A DNA stretch of 64,000 bases from Lates calcarifer (lineage: Eukaryota > Chordata > Actinopteri > Centropomidae): contig NC_066856.1 of assembly GCF_001640805.2 (NCBI RefSeq), positions 1,807,937 to 1,871,936 on the forward strand. Reading direction: 5' to 3'. Each line of letters begins with the position of its first letter. The first letter of the stretch is position 1. Under the pieces are notes generated by a model. It was not told the DNA's origin and ran no database searches. It saw only the letters and a list, made by a program, of their open reading frames with translations. Position numbers and translations under genes: made by a program. Positions 35,995 through 48,359 of the stretch are shown in pieces.

Positions 35995-38120
35995 ATGCAC
36001 GTGTCCTCATCCTCTCATGTGCACATATTCCTCTCCATGCTCGATTTCTCTTCCACACAAGTCTGCACACGTATGCGGGCGAGCATTTCTCTCCTTATCC
36101 AACTGATGGTCCATTCAAATTAAAATGAACCTCCATCACACTAATAGGGGGAGCGGAGAACAAAGCGTGGGCTCTCTGCAGTCAGCAGGAATAGCAGGAG
36201 GATTATCACTGCTATCGTCAGGGCTATTATCATTAAACCCAGTTGCCACTCTCCCCCTCCTCTGCAAACCAGCGGGCCACAGTGAGTTTACTGCAGCACA
36301 AGTTTGAATTCAGCTCAAAAGCCGGGCTGTTTAGAGGTAGAACCCTGGTGTGCTGTGAACACTACAGCAGATGATTAGTTTGATTCCAATTATTGTTTCT
36401 GGACATTTGGGAAATGATGTGTATTTTGGAAAAGCACTAACCCTAATTTGAACTTAATGATACGTTTAACTCACTGACAGACAGCATACTGTATTCTATG
36501 CAGCAGTTCAAAGACAAAACACTGTCCTCAACCTCGTTACAATCAATTTCAGCATCATCATCGTCTGTATAAAAAGTGTATTTCTGTTTTTACCTGGTCG
36601 TACTTGGCTCTGTAGCATGATGTTTAGTTAGTTTCTCTTTCAAAGTTTCATCACACAAATATATGAATTTACAGTCCAGTCAGTTACTATCTGTATCATG
36701 TCACAAAAGTATCTGGATTCATATCTGTTTTCAGGTTATATTGGGAAAAGTTGTTATCTAGATTAGGGCTGAACAATAAATCAATGAGAGTCATTACTGT
36801 GAAATAATTTAATTTAGCAATATAAAATGATGTTAGAATTTTCATCTGCATAGACACAAACTGATCACAAACTGCCAATCACATCACAGATAGAGGTATG
36901 CACTGCACAGGTTTTAGATGAGTTAGGTTAGATCTTATCATTTATAATTGTTTTGAATGCTCTACCTCAGATTGATGAAATGTTCCGCTGGTTAAGTGTT
37001 TTTAACTACCAATGAAATATTTTAACCACAAACCTAAACAAATCAAATAGTAAAACATACATCAAACCCTTCCTTGGTTTTGTTTTGTAACCTTGTTTGT
37101 ATCAGCAGCATAAGCATTCTCACAAGCTAACTATAAAGGAATTACACAGCTCTGATTAGCACAAATAATCTACTGTATAATGGCTAAAAGCATCAATAGT
37201 AAAACTATAAAAACACAGCTGCACCTATACTACACAAAACGAACGAACAACAGAAGGAGATTAATGTTAATTTGGTGTCAGCTGAGTTACTGAATATGAA
37301 CTTCACTCAGTTAAAACATTCATCATCTCTGTGTTTTAATCCCCTGGTCTATTTATTGACATTTCAGCAAACCTCAATCATAGAAAATCCATTTGCTCCT
37401 GTTCACACTGTGCAGACAACAGACACCTGGATTACTCTGACACTGAAGGAAAACTGATGATTCTGAGCTCAGATCAGAAAGTATCAGAAGGAACTTTTTT
37501 ACGATTTCTGAACAGATTTTTAGACGTTTATCTGTGATGGATCCTGATACTGGTTTAAAGTGTGTGTGTGTGTGTGTGTGTTTCCATTTGACTCTGAGAA
37601 AAAGTGATGTTGTGGCAAATTGTGTCATTTGGGTGACAGGTCAATGAGGAATGGAGGAACAAATATGACTGATTCAGCTGCTGTTCATATCTGTTCAGAG
37701 CACATGATCGGCTTGTTTTCATATTCGTTTACACCTCTACTACATATATGACATTTGAAGTTGTTTGTGTTGTGTTTTCTGTCATTACTCAGAGAAATGG
37801 AGGAACGATGTTTGAGCAGCTGATAAGACTGGCTGCTCTTCAGATGTGCAGCAGGATTTTTCCACACAGAAAGCTGAAAATGGGCTTTTTTTTTACTGGA
37901 GGTGCAGCTCTTATGGGGACTTACACAATATACCTTGTGTCTAAATGTGGAAGGGTGGGTATGTAGGTTCATCTGTGCCAGCATTTCAGGGACTCTTTCA
38001 GCCCAGAGACATCCTCTCTCTTTGTCCTTTACGCAATGCAACATTCATAGCCTCAGGTCCTACACACCCTTCACCCTTCACCGACAGCTCCAGCCCCAGA
38101 GCACCACTGTCGGATTGTCA
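35995..38120. other. intronic sequence with TG microsatellite
   Basis: A (TG)n run of ten and a half units lies at 37,561-37,581. No exon or named repeat otherwise. Confidence 0.5.
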
Positions 38121-38159
38121 GGGAGGTAGAGGAGGGGAGGATGAGGGGGGAGGGGGGGG
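38121..38159 (+). other. G-rich tract, possible G-quadruplex
   Basis: Runs of three to eight G separated by single A, GA or TGA spacers. At least four G3 runs are present, enough for an intramolecular G-quadruplex on the plus strand (C-rich in the adarb2 transcript). Confidence 0.5.
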
Positions 38160-38164
38160 CTGAG

Positions 38165-38600
38165 GATGAAATTCTCCATCATGCCAAAGCCCATCCAAGC
38201 AGACCCATGCCAAAGCACCATGTGTGTACAAACAATTCAACTGAATCCGACTCGATGTATACTCAGGCCTTATCTGGGTGAAGCCAAATACACTCTGAGC
38301 TATCAAAGGCAATGGATGAGTGATTGGAACTCTCAGTTTTTCGGCAAATGCAAACACATCTATTACGCTCCACCACCTCAAGCTGTACAAATCAAAATCA
38401 GCGCAGCAAGGAGGAAAAATAAACACCACGCTGTGTGACTGTTAAGAAACTGGGAAAACAGGACTTCGTATATCACACGGATCGGCCCAGAGGTATATAA
38501 AACTCCAACTCGGCCATCGCTGGCCGACTCTGCGGTGATACGCAGAACATCAGACAGAGTTAATGCAGGCAAAGATTTTTTCTAAATACCTTTTAAAGGA
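38165..38600. promoter_or_regulatory. candidate conserved noncoding element
   Basis: Complex, repeat-free sequence with CAATTCAACTGAATCCGACT, TTTTTCGGCAAATGCAAACA and TCACACGGATCGGCC blocks. It is open for about 90-100 codons on both strands, but neither frame shows a protein signature. Retained CpGs and lack of simple repeats are the only evidence for constraint. Confidence 0.25.
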
Positions 38601-40497
38601 TTTGCAAGATAAGCCTGTCGGTCTCTCCTAGAAGGAGCCCCTAAAGGATGCTAGAATCGATGGATGAGAGAGGATTTACTGTAGGGCGAAGAGGGGGAAA
38701 AACTGTTATTTAATGCTCGCATGTGAACAGAATAATGAAGCAGGCAGGGAGCTCACATGTGTGCGCTCATCATTATCAATGCACTAATCTGCCATTAAGC
38801 AATTCCATCAGCCACATGGATCTAATGTGCATTTGATGAAATGTGTATTCATTGCTATGAATCAAACACCATCATATATATTTACACAGTGAAGAATAAG
38901 TGGGAGATCACCTCTCATACACACCGAGCTGAAAATATCACAGTGCTACAAAACAGTCTGTGTACAGCAACTGTAACTAAGCTGATGACACAGATCTCTT
39001 TATTTTACAGAGATAATGCTTTGTTCCTCATAATGCTTAACACTTATCATTTAATGCCCTAATCCTTTGTGGGTATAGTGCATTGTAATCACAGGGCTCT
39101 TACAAAGCAGAGAAAAGCATAACTGACCAAACCCTGTCTTTTGGCCAATCAGAGCCACCATAGGTAGACACAGTAGGCCTGTCAAGCTTTGTATTTTCAG
39201 GTGCACACAAAGCTGCAGTAAGAGCAGTTCTCTCTATATAATCAGTTTGGAGTTTGTGTCTTTATTGTCAACCCTTTAGCTTTAGCTTTAGGTTTAGCGT
39301 GATGTCATGTAAGTGCACATTTAACATCCCATATACAGTGGTACCTGTTTTAGTTTCAACACAAATCAGCTAAAAACATTTAAGTCCACTGAGTACAGTG
39401 TTTTCAACCAACTCATGTTAGCTTCATTAGCTAGCCAACATTAGCATTATTTCAGCTGCAAAATCTAAACTGATTGCTGCCTGCTGGAAATGAGGTGCTT
39501 GCTTTTGTCTGCTGTCTGAAACCATTGACCCATTTAGAAAATAAAAATGAATGAAGATTTTCAACTAACTTGAATCCAACCCAATCTGTCCTGCAGGAGA
39601 AAACTACAGTGCTGACAGAGCAACGGTACAGTCTTCTCGAGCTGCTCGGATTCATATTAATGACTCAAAAAAGATCTAGTCAAGGATGGACAGCAGTGAT
39701 TATGGTGATTGAGTGTCCACCTCAGCCCAAGTTGTGCGGAGCTACATCAAGGTTAAGACCAGTTTCTTGGAGAACAGACCTGCTGCAGTGCGTCTCCATC
39801 GCGCCCACTTGGTGAAATGAACTCGTTCGGAGGTTGTTATGGTGTAGGATTGTCTCCGACCTCCGGAGAGAGCCCCCAGGAGAGGCCCTTGTGTAAAATG
39901 CTCCATCTTATTAATGGAAATAAATGCTGTTCGCACCCCACCCCATCCTCGTTCACTTACCCCCCACCGCCCAGCAATAAGACGTGTCTATTCTTGGCTA
40001 AAGTCCCCTTCATTAACGTTATCTCAAATAGGCACCCAGTCTGATGGCGGGAGAAGGGATAGGTTAAGCTGCTTCATCCAATTTCATTATTCCATGTGAG
40101 GTGGGGTATCAGTGGTAACTTTGCCATGTCAGCAGAGCAGACAGAGCAGTTGTGCTGTCATGTGGCTGAAGCATGACATCAGTGCAGAGGTTTAAGTCAC
40201 AGAGAGTCAAGTGGTCTGCCAGCTGATCAGACACAGTCAGAGTGTTCATGTGTTTGTGGTTTTTAATTTTCAAATGCACTCAAATGGCAGCTAAACACAT
40301 TTCATGGCTGACTTGCCGTAGTTTGGACTGAGTTTGTGAAACAGCAAAAAGCTTTTTTGATGCACAAATTCTAACACCTTCTTTAGCTATTTTCTGCTTA
40401 AGAAATATGTCCCTTTTCACAGTAGCAGCTACCGTGCTGTGAATACGCACAGGCAAGTTGGAGGACAACAATAACAATGTGTGAGCTGCTGAAATGA
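38601..40497. other. intronic sequence, nothing recognisable
   Basis: No gene. CTTTAGCTTTAGCTTTAGG at about 39,278-39,296 is a short imperfect hexamer repeat. Confidence 0.45.
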
Positions 40498-40592
40498 GAG
40501 ACAGTGAGTGAGAGAGACAGAAAATGAAAGAAAAGACATGAAAGAGAGGGAGAAAGAGAGGGAGAAAGAGGGGAGAGGGATAAAGAAAGAGT
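40498..40592. repeat. purine-rich (GAGAGGGAGAAA)n-like tract
   Basis: Plus strand is nearly all G and A, with two tandem copies of a 12-base GAGAGGGAGAAA unit and derivatives. The complementary strand yields serine/leucine-rich artefact frames. Confidence 0.8.
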
Positions 40593-40969
40593 GAAACCGC
40601 AGACCGTCAAATGATCTGGCCTCTCTCCAGGCATGATGACTCAGGGATGATGGCACAGTTAGAGCTAATTAGGATCATAAACTGGAGAAATGTTTTGCCA
40701 CCATGATGTGTGAGGCACTTCCACGCTATTGGCAGGACTTCACATTAGATATGAGAGCTTGTCTCAATAGCATGCTAAAACAGTAAATAAATAAATTCAT
40801 AAATAATCATCTACCTTGAATCAGCAGCTGTACTGAAAATGAATACATTTTAGCACTTATTTGCTTGTGCATAGAATTGAAAAACAGACTTGATTTAGTC
40901 AAATCTGTGGATACAGCCGACCCTGCAGGACAACTGAAGCTCACTGTCCTCATGCCACAACAAACTGTT

Positions 40970-41223
40970 TATTATTGGTTGTTCAACCGATTATTGTTTT
41001 TGATTTTTTAATTATTTTAGTTTATAAAATGTTAGAAAATAGCAATAAAAATGTCAATCTTTGTCTGACCAGCAGTCCAAAACTCAAAGATAATCAGTTT
41101 ACAATAATATAAACCAGAACATCAGCAAAACCTCAAATCTGAGTCACTGCAACCAGAGCAGAACCACAACTCATTTTATGTTTATCATCTAATTGATTAA
41201 TCAACTAATTGTTTCAGCTCTAG
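40970..41223. repeat. AT-rich MITE with GATTAAT ends (copy 3)
   Basis: It contains TTATTGGTTGTTCAACCGAT, TTTATAAAATGTTAGAAAAT, AGCAGTCCAAAACTCAAAGA, TAATCAGTTTACAATAATAT, TAATTGATTAATCAACTAAT and a terminal TGTTTCAGCTCTAG. Order and orientation match the copy at 35.2 kb. This is the best preserved copy here. Confidence 0.75.
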
Positions 41224-41301
41224 AATTGTAACACAACTGAGTCACAACAACACAGAGCTGAACATAAAGTCATGAAATACGTAGATGATACCTCCTGTTT
41301 C

Positions 41302-41675
41302 TGTTTGAAGATGACAGTTGTGATGCAAGACCAGGCATGAAAAGGACATTTTACTTGACATTTGGAACATACCTAACCACAAGTGGGCACAAGATGAATC
41401 AAATGAGTTGTGAGATGATTTCAAGGGTCAGAAAATAAGGGAAACAAATGTATTTTGCTACAGAATATTATCTTTATTTTTCTGACTTTGCTCTAAGCTT
41501 GTTTGAAGCTGGTATCATGATGCAAGGCCAGGCTTAAGAAAGAACATTTTATTTGAACTAAAGAAGATACTGTAAATCAGTGGTTCCCATCCTGAGGCTT
41601 GGGACCCCTACAAGGGTTCAAAGATGAATATAAAGGGTTGCAAGATGATTTCCAAGGTAGGAAATATGAAGAAAT
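41302..41675. mobile_element. duplicated hAT-like MITE unit
   Basis: Two similar units lie about 199 bases apart. Unit 1 (41,302 to about 41,450) has GTTTGAAGATGACAG, GATGCAAGACCAGGCATGAA, GACATTTTACTTGAC and GAGATGATTTCAAGGG. Unit 2 (41,501 to about 41,675) has GTTTGAAGCTGGTATC, GATGCAAGGCCAGGCTTAAG, GAACATTTTATTTGAAC and CAAGATGATTTCCAAGG. Unit 2 also contains CAGTGGTTCCCATCCTGAGG and GACCCCTACAAGGGTT, the 'cagtggttctcaa...gaccccc' block common in fish hAT-derived repeats. Confidence 0.6.
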
Positions 41676-42268
41676 TAGTGGTAGCTTTAGCTCTTCTGGG
41701 GCCTATTTTTGAGCAAATCAAGCAGTGTAAGAAGAGAAAATCTCCTCTTGAATGACCTGCTCACAGCAGACATGACATGATGATGAGGCATTGTAAACAT
41801 CACCTCAAATCAAGGGGGCGTAAGAGGAAAAGACTGAAATTGGAAAATGCAGTTAAGACAACAAAGGCAGCTCGCCTGAATAAAGACTTTTTCTTGTTGC
41901 TCCAAAAACATGAAAGATTTTTCCATGTGACAATAGTTGCGATACGTTCACTGAACGCCTGACGTATAATAGAAAGTCACATGTTGTTAGAGCTGTGACT
42001 CAAACAGCATTGAAAGCGCTCTGCTTTGACTCCACTTTGTTCCTTAAGTCCGACGTCAACTCAAAATCTCCTGACAGTTGCTACGAGGCAGCTTCACTCT
42101 CTTTTTTCCACCATGAACTCTCTCATGTTGTGTTGTGTAGTGGACTGCAGACACACAAACACTGACAGGAAGCAATAATGCTGCTGACTTGCTGTGCTAC
42201 ATCTCTGTTTATGAGGGCTGACAGCTCGCTGCGAATGGCAGCACGGCAGCACACCAGCACATACTGTA
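41676..42268. other. intronic sequence, nothing recognisable
   Basis: No gene or named repeat. Confidence 0.4.
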
Positions 42269-42288
42269 CACACACACACACACACACA
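42269..42288. repeat. (CA)n microsatellite
   Basis: About ten CA units. Confidence 0.92.
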
Positions 42289-42743
42289 GGGAAAACACAT
42301 GCCTAGATAAATCTATGTTAATAAACACTCATACATATATGCAAACAAATGAACACACGGAGACATCATCTGACACACTCCAGAGCATAAGCTCCATTGC
42401 AGCATCGCATACATTAGCGAAGTTAAACTAGATTACAGTGCAGCACTTCTCAAATGTCTCCCCTACAGTACTTATTGTTGTGAAAGCTGTTGTGGACAGA
42501 TTGACAGAGCGTAACACATGACTAACTCAATTAAACTTCTGTGTTTTTGTCGTCATAGCAACAAGTGCAACAAGTTATTTGTGATGTGAGTAATACCCTT
42601 ATCTCTCCAACTGTGGGAGTCATCAAACAACAGACTAATTAACTTAAGTGTCACCTTCTGAATTTTTTAAATCTGCATCTGTGCTTTTGATACTTGTGAT
42701 TCATTTCTTCCCCAACCTGACAGAGGTGGCTCTCATGAGCTCC

Positions 42744-42764
42744 TGTGTGTGTGTGTGTGTGTGT
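42744..42764. repeat. (TG)n microsatellite
   Basis: About ten TG units. Confidence 0.92.
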
Positions 42765-42819
42765 TATTGAGACATTTTGGCATCAAATTTGTTTTCTGCG
42801 CCTGAACTTTAAGTACAAT

Positions 42820-43230
42820 TTCTCACTGCCGAGCTCCAAAAAGCCAAGAGGGACTATTACGAGATAATTACTAATTATGCTAATGTGCTAAAGTTGTGCT
42901 ATTCCTTTTCCTTGGTCATTTTATCAGCCGTCCTCAAGAGACCACAGTCAGTAGTAATAACCTTTTTTCCCTCAGCTAAACGCTCAGTCAGTTAGAGGAC
43001 GCTGTGTCCTAAACCGCCGACTCCTCCGCCGCTACGCTTAATCAGGAAGTGCCTGTAAATTCACAAAGCCATGCATGTGCACAGAGAGGAGCACTGCGCC
43101 GTTTCCATCGGCACTGACCTTCATTAACCTCATAAATGCCAGCGGTGTTTCTGTCGCAGCTCTTAATGCGGTTATCAACACAAACACAAACAAATGTGAC
43201 AGAAGTGTTTCAGGGCTAAAACTGGAGCTG
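42820..43230. promoter_or_regulatory. candidate enhancer with homeodomain/POU cluster
   Basis: Two TAATTA sites (42,865-42,870 and 42,872-42,877) abut an octamer-type ATGCTAAT (42,877-42,884), giving three homeodomain/POU sites in 20 bases. The following 350 bases are complex, contain no repeats and keep CpGs (GCCGACTCCTCCGCCGCTAC, GCACTGCGCCGTTTCCATCG, TCTTAATGCGGTTATCAAC). Such texture is typical of conserved enhancers around neural genes. Constraint is inferred, not measured. Confidence 0.35.
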
Positions 43231-44739
43231 TACATCTGTGAAATCCATCTCTTCTCCTCTCCCACAGCACACAGGCGGTGTGACATTGGGCTGTCCCGAC
43301 ATGGAAACCAGCACCAGTAACTACTGTGTTTCAGTAACAACCCCCCTCCGACCCACTGCTGTAAACAAACCTACAATAGGACAGTGGTGACACGGACAAT
43401 TTGTAAGAACGAGTGAGATGTGTGTTCGTTTAAGTCCTCTTCCTGTCTGTGTCTTGCTCCACTAGGATTTTATTCATGATTGATTCTGAATGGAAATGCA
43501 GGCCATTGCAGAGAATATACTGTATCATTACTGTGCATATGGATGGGTTTACCAGCACAGTTACACCAGTTGTGCACCAAGCAAAGAAAAACTGAGACAC
43601 TGACAATATTAAACAGGTTAGATTAAAAATAATCTTCTTCATCATAGCTCTCATTTCACCTGAACACAGCAGCAGTGAACAGCACTCCACTACACACTCT
43701 ACATATTTGGACTCTTTATGCCATTGTAACTTGGGTGGAACTATTTTCCAATAAGATCTCTCTACAGTATTATCTGGCACTGAGCAGGTCCCTGACTATA
43801 TTTTACTTTCTTTTATTACAGACATTCTCAGCTTTTTACTGGTGCAGTCACTCAGTCTCCAACATGTTCACATTTTCTTTACAATTCTGCTGTTGTTTAA
43901 AAAAAATCTTGAAGCTGCAGTTTTTGAAGATTTTATTTTTTGCCTTCATTGGACAGATGATAGTAGAGAGGCAGAAAGGAATTGAGGGGAGACCTGCGTG
44001 GTCCCCTTGTTGCTCGCAGGTGCAGGTGAACTTTGACGGAAATATTAGTGGGTCGACAAAAGATCTAAACACTGAACACTGAATGAAAAAGGACCGAACC
44101 AAGTTAATCACAATCGCAAATCCAGCTACGAAGATCTCGTGAGGCTGAATGCCAATCAGATCCAAATTGTAAGATAAGAGGTTTTAAATCAAAAGTCAAC
44201 AAAGAAAGCTGCCAATTATTGGTCAAAAGCAGTTGAGTCTTTTTTGGGCGGCCAACCTGGTAGTTTATGACCACCACCATGTAACCACAATGTACCCCGG
44301 TCTGTTCCAGTTCACAACATTTGTTAAAAAAAACAAGACATCTGCAAAGAACAACAAACTAACCACTGACAGACAGCGAGGTGTAGTGGTGACAAGATGA
44401 AACTAACAGAGATATGATGCTATTTTCTGTCAGTAAATGCGTTTTAAAATACACAGCTTTCACAACAAAACTTTAAATTTCATGCTCCATCATAGGCTGA
44501 AAACATTCTCTCATATCTGATACTGGTACAAAAAAAATGCACCATTGTCCAAGTAAAACAAAGCTATTTTTAGCATTTCTTAAATACAGCACAATACACT
44601 GCTTCATACAATTACTGAGAATTGTTTGCACACACCAGAATGAAAAAATTTTGGTATGTGCAAACATACCTGACTGAAACCTATGCAGAACAAGGATGAA
44701 TAAAAACAGTAAAATCCTAATGGAGGCTGTGTGTCACTC
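43231..44739. other. intronic sequence with possible repeat fragment
   Basis: TTCATTGGACAGATGATAGT followed by AGAGAGGCAGAAAGGAATTG at about 43,947-43,986 resembles a short block found in fish repeats, but too little is left to name a family. Nothing else recognisable. Confidence 0.35.
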
Positions 44740-45220
44740 AGCCTGCGCTCTCCGTCCTGACCTCTGCCCTCACCTCGATACTTCCTTTATCACTGTCATC
44801 AGCGCTACAAGGGAAGTGGATGATACTTTATAGCTCTCACTGTTCCCTCCTCTGCTCGGCTGCACGTCAGACAGTCAGAGAAGCCCTCAGAGAGCATCGG
44901 TGGGCCTGACGCCGATCGACACGTCTGCCCCGCTAACGTCTCTGCTGGTGGCCCCCTGCCTCTCTAGACCTGGAGCCTCGAATGCGAGAAGGCGATGACC
45001 TTCGCCCTCAACTCTGCTCCGCACGTCCCCTCCACCCTGGCAGCCCACACTCAACCCCTCTGCCGCCACCTCGCTCAGAACGAGAGCGTAAACAGTAATT
45101 GCTATATAAATTATGTTACACTCTGTGTTTTTCACATTTCCCCCTCGGCGCTCTTGATGATTCGCTGATATACTGTACGCTGAGAGTACAGGGTGATAAG
45201 TGTGGTTGTAAAAAAAATAA
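44740..45220. promoter_or_regulatory. candidate conserved noncoding element
   Basis: GC-richer (44,740-45,080) then AT-rich, complex, repeat-free. Contains GTAATTGCTATATAAATTAT and GGCGCTCTTGATGATTCGCT. The minus strand is open for 133 codons without protein signature. Confidence 0.22.
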
Positions 45221-46219
45221 TGTTGGTCTATAAATCTCTGCGGCACATATTTTTGTTCATAAAAAAACACATTGTGGATAAAAGACAAGGAATATGCTGT
45301 ACATATGCCACAGTTAAAGGAAGATGAGAGGAAAAAAGGTCACATCATGCTGGTGATTGACAGGTATGATTTTACAGACAGCTGCCTTGTCAAAAAACAC
45401 ACACATGTCCCTGTGCATCACTGGACTGTCACACACATCCAAAAGGGTTTTATTTGTGGTCAGATGTCCCTTTGGGAACATAACCGTAAATCACAAGGCT
45501 GTGATTAATTAAGAGGCAGACACACAGTATGTGCGTGAATCCTTCCAGAAGTGATGACACTGGTCAAACATTGTGCTTAAGGGAGAGCAAACAAATACAG
45601 TGCGAGGTGTACATCCGCACAATGCCCGACTGACAGGAGCATTGTAACCTGAACAATACGAGGAAGCTGAACAACAGCAGAGGACTAAAATACAGCTGAT
45701 GGATTTAGTAAAGTGTGGGATTTCTAGGAAGTCTGAGCCTGGGTGCCAAAAGATGTGAACAAATAAATCTCTGACCTGTAATCTTTATTCTGTAGTTATT
45801 TGTTTCGTCCATCCAAAAAGGAACAAATGCGGGTGGGAAAAAATGAATAGAAGTCGTGGAGAGGAATCTGCTTACAACCTTTTGAATACACACATAGGTT
45901 TTAGTGAGTCCAACTACAAATAATCTGCTGCCTTTTGCTGGGGATTAAGCCCCAAATGCCAAGCAATAATCCCTCTGTGACTTTTTGCCTTAAAGTCTAT
46001 AAAAATAATTGTGTGAAATCTCAAGATGATGACATTTGAGATGAAGGAATATAATGATTTTAAAAAAAAACCCTCAGTTCGGCTTTGTGTAAATTGTGGT
46101 CAAGTTTTAAGTAGGGAAAAATCCTCAAATCATGAATTGCGCTCTTATTTTGAGAGCTTAAGAAACATGTCCAGATTCTGCACAGAGAGAAAAACAATCA
46201 GACAGGAAGAACAGATCTG
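45221..46219. other. intronic sequence, nothing recognisable
   Basis: No gene or named repeat. Confidence 0.4.
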
Positions 46220-46760
46220 ACTGAACGTTTCAGCTGCTGGAGCACAGCGAGTCCACCTCCTGCAGCTTTGGAGGAGTCAGCGGCCATCAGCACTTCCCAA
46301 AGACACAGTTCATTTACAACCGGTCCCCTGAACTGGCCCCTAATGTCCCGTGTTATCAGAATGAATCAGCAGCGCTGATAAATTAGCCGTTTCGGAAACA
46401 TGCTGCGAAGGCCTGTCAGCTAATGTGCGCGGGTTTGTGTGATACTCATATGCAATGCTTAATGTTGTGGAACCAATTCTGTCGTTTCCATTATGTAAAT
46501 ACATTTGCCTCAGCACTATATTTTATGTATTGTCTGCCTTGTCTCAATTACTTGGGCTATTAAAAATCAAGAGGTTATGGAAATGAGGTGCAGTTGTCTG
46601 TTTGTAGTTTGATGACAAGTGCAAAGTGTTTATGAAAGCTCGTTATGCATTCAATTGCAGTCGGATACGTCAACACGCTCCGAGCATTCATCCATATTCC
46701 ACAATGCAATGGGGTGGCACGTCAGTATCTTCAAGCATAAACAACACAAACAGTTGTGTT
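46220..46760. promoter_or_regulatory. candidate conserved noncoding element
   Basis: A long, complex, repeat-free stretch about 2 kb from adarb2 exon 1. Motif blocks include GAATGAATCAGCAGCGCTGA, TAAATTAGCCGTTTCGG, CATATGCAATGCTTAATG (CAAT/POU-like), TCTCAATTACTTGGGC and TTATGCATTCAATTGCAG. CpGs survive (GTGCGCGGG, CGGATACGTCAACACGC). This is one of the best-looking enhancer candidates in the window by eye. Confidence 0.35.
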
Positions 46761-47693
46761 GTCATCTGTTATACATATAAATAAATAAAAACAAATGTGT
46801 CATTGCTATTTTATTTAGATCTCCCCTTTTTTCTTATTGAGGTGCCAGAAAATGTGAAAACAGAAATAATATATATTTCTGGGAGTGTTTGTGGCTTTGC
46901 CAGAGAAAATAAATGTTTGATGCTTCCAGTTTGTGTAACTTACTGTTAATTAGCCAAAATACCTCAGGAAATAATCAGAAAAACTAAATCAGGGAGAATC
47001 TCTTCAGAGGCAGTTAAGCTTTAAAGTATCAAAGGTTTCACTGACACATCTAAATAACTTCTTTCTTAATCTTTTTAAAATGCCATTTCCCCATTTTTCA
47101 CTGTGGCGTGCAAGATGCAATAACACGGTGTAAAATTACTCAGCAACTGCAGATACATTTTAACAGCGAACAAAACCCTGTAGTGAATTGTGACCATTTT
47201 AAAACAGAGAAAGCACAACATCTCAAAGTGAGAGGTGGTGAGATGGAAATGTGTGACCAGAGTCCTGTGATTTTTAGTTTTTTTTTTTTTTTTCAGTGAG
47301 CGTATGGTGTAAATGGTATAAATGTATGCATGCCTTTGGCAGAGATACTGTAAGCTTAAAACCACACAGGGGATTTGTTTACCCTGAGCTCTGGTCAGCA
47401 TCTATTACAGTACGGCTACAGAGAAACGCTCAGTGTCAGGAATAATGTCACCGTTATTATGTTTCAGTCAGTGAAAATCAGCAGACATTTCCATTTTAAT
47501 TACAGATTTGAATTGAGTGTTTACACACTAACCTGATCCTCACTTCTTCATTAGGGCTTCTTCTCTTTACAGTTGAGGTTATAATAAAAAAAAATACACA
47601 CAAATAAAAATTGTAGCTCTAAATTAAATATTATTCTGAATTGTTACGAAACTAAAATCATTTTTCCTCTTTTTCTATCTCTCCCTGTTTCAG
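46761..47693. other. intronic sequence with poly(T) tract
   Basis: Poly(T) at 47,278-47,293. Otherwise AT-rich with no exon evidence until the acceptor-like site at 47,693. Confidence 0.45.
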
Positions 47694-48104
47694 GCCCAGA
47701 ACAGTTTCTCAAACTTGAGATTCTTCAGTGCTGAGCAGAGCTGAATTAAGAGCAGCAGAGCACTGGAGTTCAAGAAGCCTCTAATGAGGAGAAAATATTT
47801 TATATGAGACAACAGGAAAAGAAAGAAGCTCAGAGAAATTATTAGGATTATCACCGCTGTATTTAAGGATCTTGGTTTCAGTGATATGACAGTTAAATGT
47901 TTAAGCCTCTCTCTTTTAAAAATCCCGCAGCTTTGTTACAGTGAACGTTGGGCTCGTCTTACATCTTCAACCAGAAGTTTGATTATTTGAAGTCATGAGG
48001 AGAAACGGATTCAAAATTATGGAAGAAAACTGCTTCTCTTTAATGAGCAAGTTAAACGGGATTGGGTGCCACCGTCGCGTTCTTTTCTTTGCATCAAAAA
48101 TCAG
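47694..48104 (+). other. candidate antisense exon near adarb2 exon 1
   Basis: On the plus strand a strong pyrimidine tract (about 47,661-47,690) ends in TTTCAG|GC at 47,693/47,694, a textbook acceptor. At 48,104/48,105 lies ATCAG|GTAAAC, a good donor. The 411-base interval would be an exon of a transcript antisense to adarb2. It includes a 37-codon ORF (47,995-48,108, MRRNGFKIME...) whose stop falls just past the donor. No homology is recognised. Chance acceptor/donor pairs are frequent, so confidence is low. Confidence 0.2.
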
Positions 48105-48359
48105 GTAAACAGTAAAAAACAAGCTGCTTCTCTAAAAAAGCTCGCGTTTATTTAAACTATTAAAGCGAATTTATAGTTTCATTTGGTCTTTACCGTCCTG
48201 GATGTTTGAGACACTGAAGCTTTAAGGACAATAAACGCAGCGGCAACTTCGGCTTTACCAGAGAAAGACAATGCGTCATTTAAAGCCGATGGTTCGGATT
48301 ACTACTGTTCGTCCACAAAGCAGGTGATATTTCTTTATGATCACTGTCTCCAGTATTTC

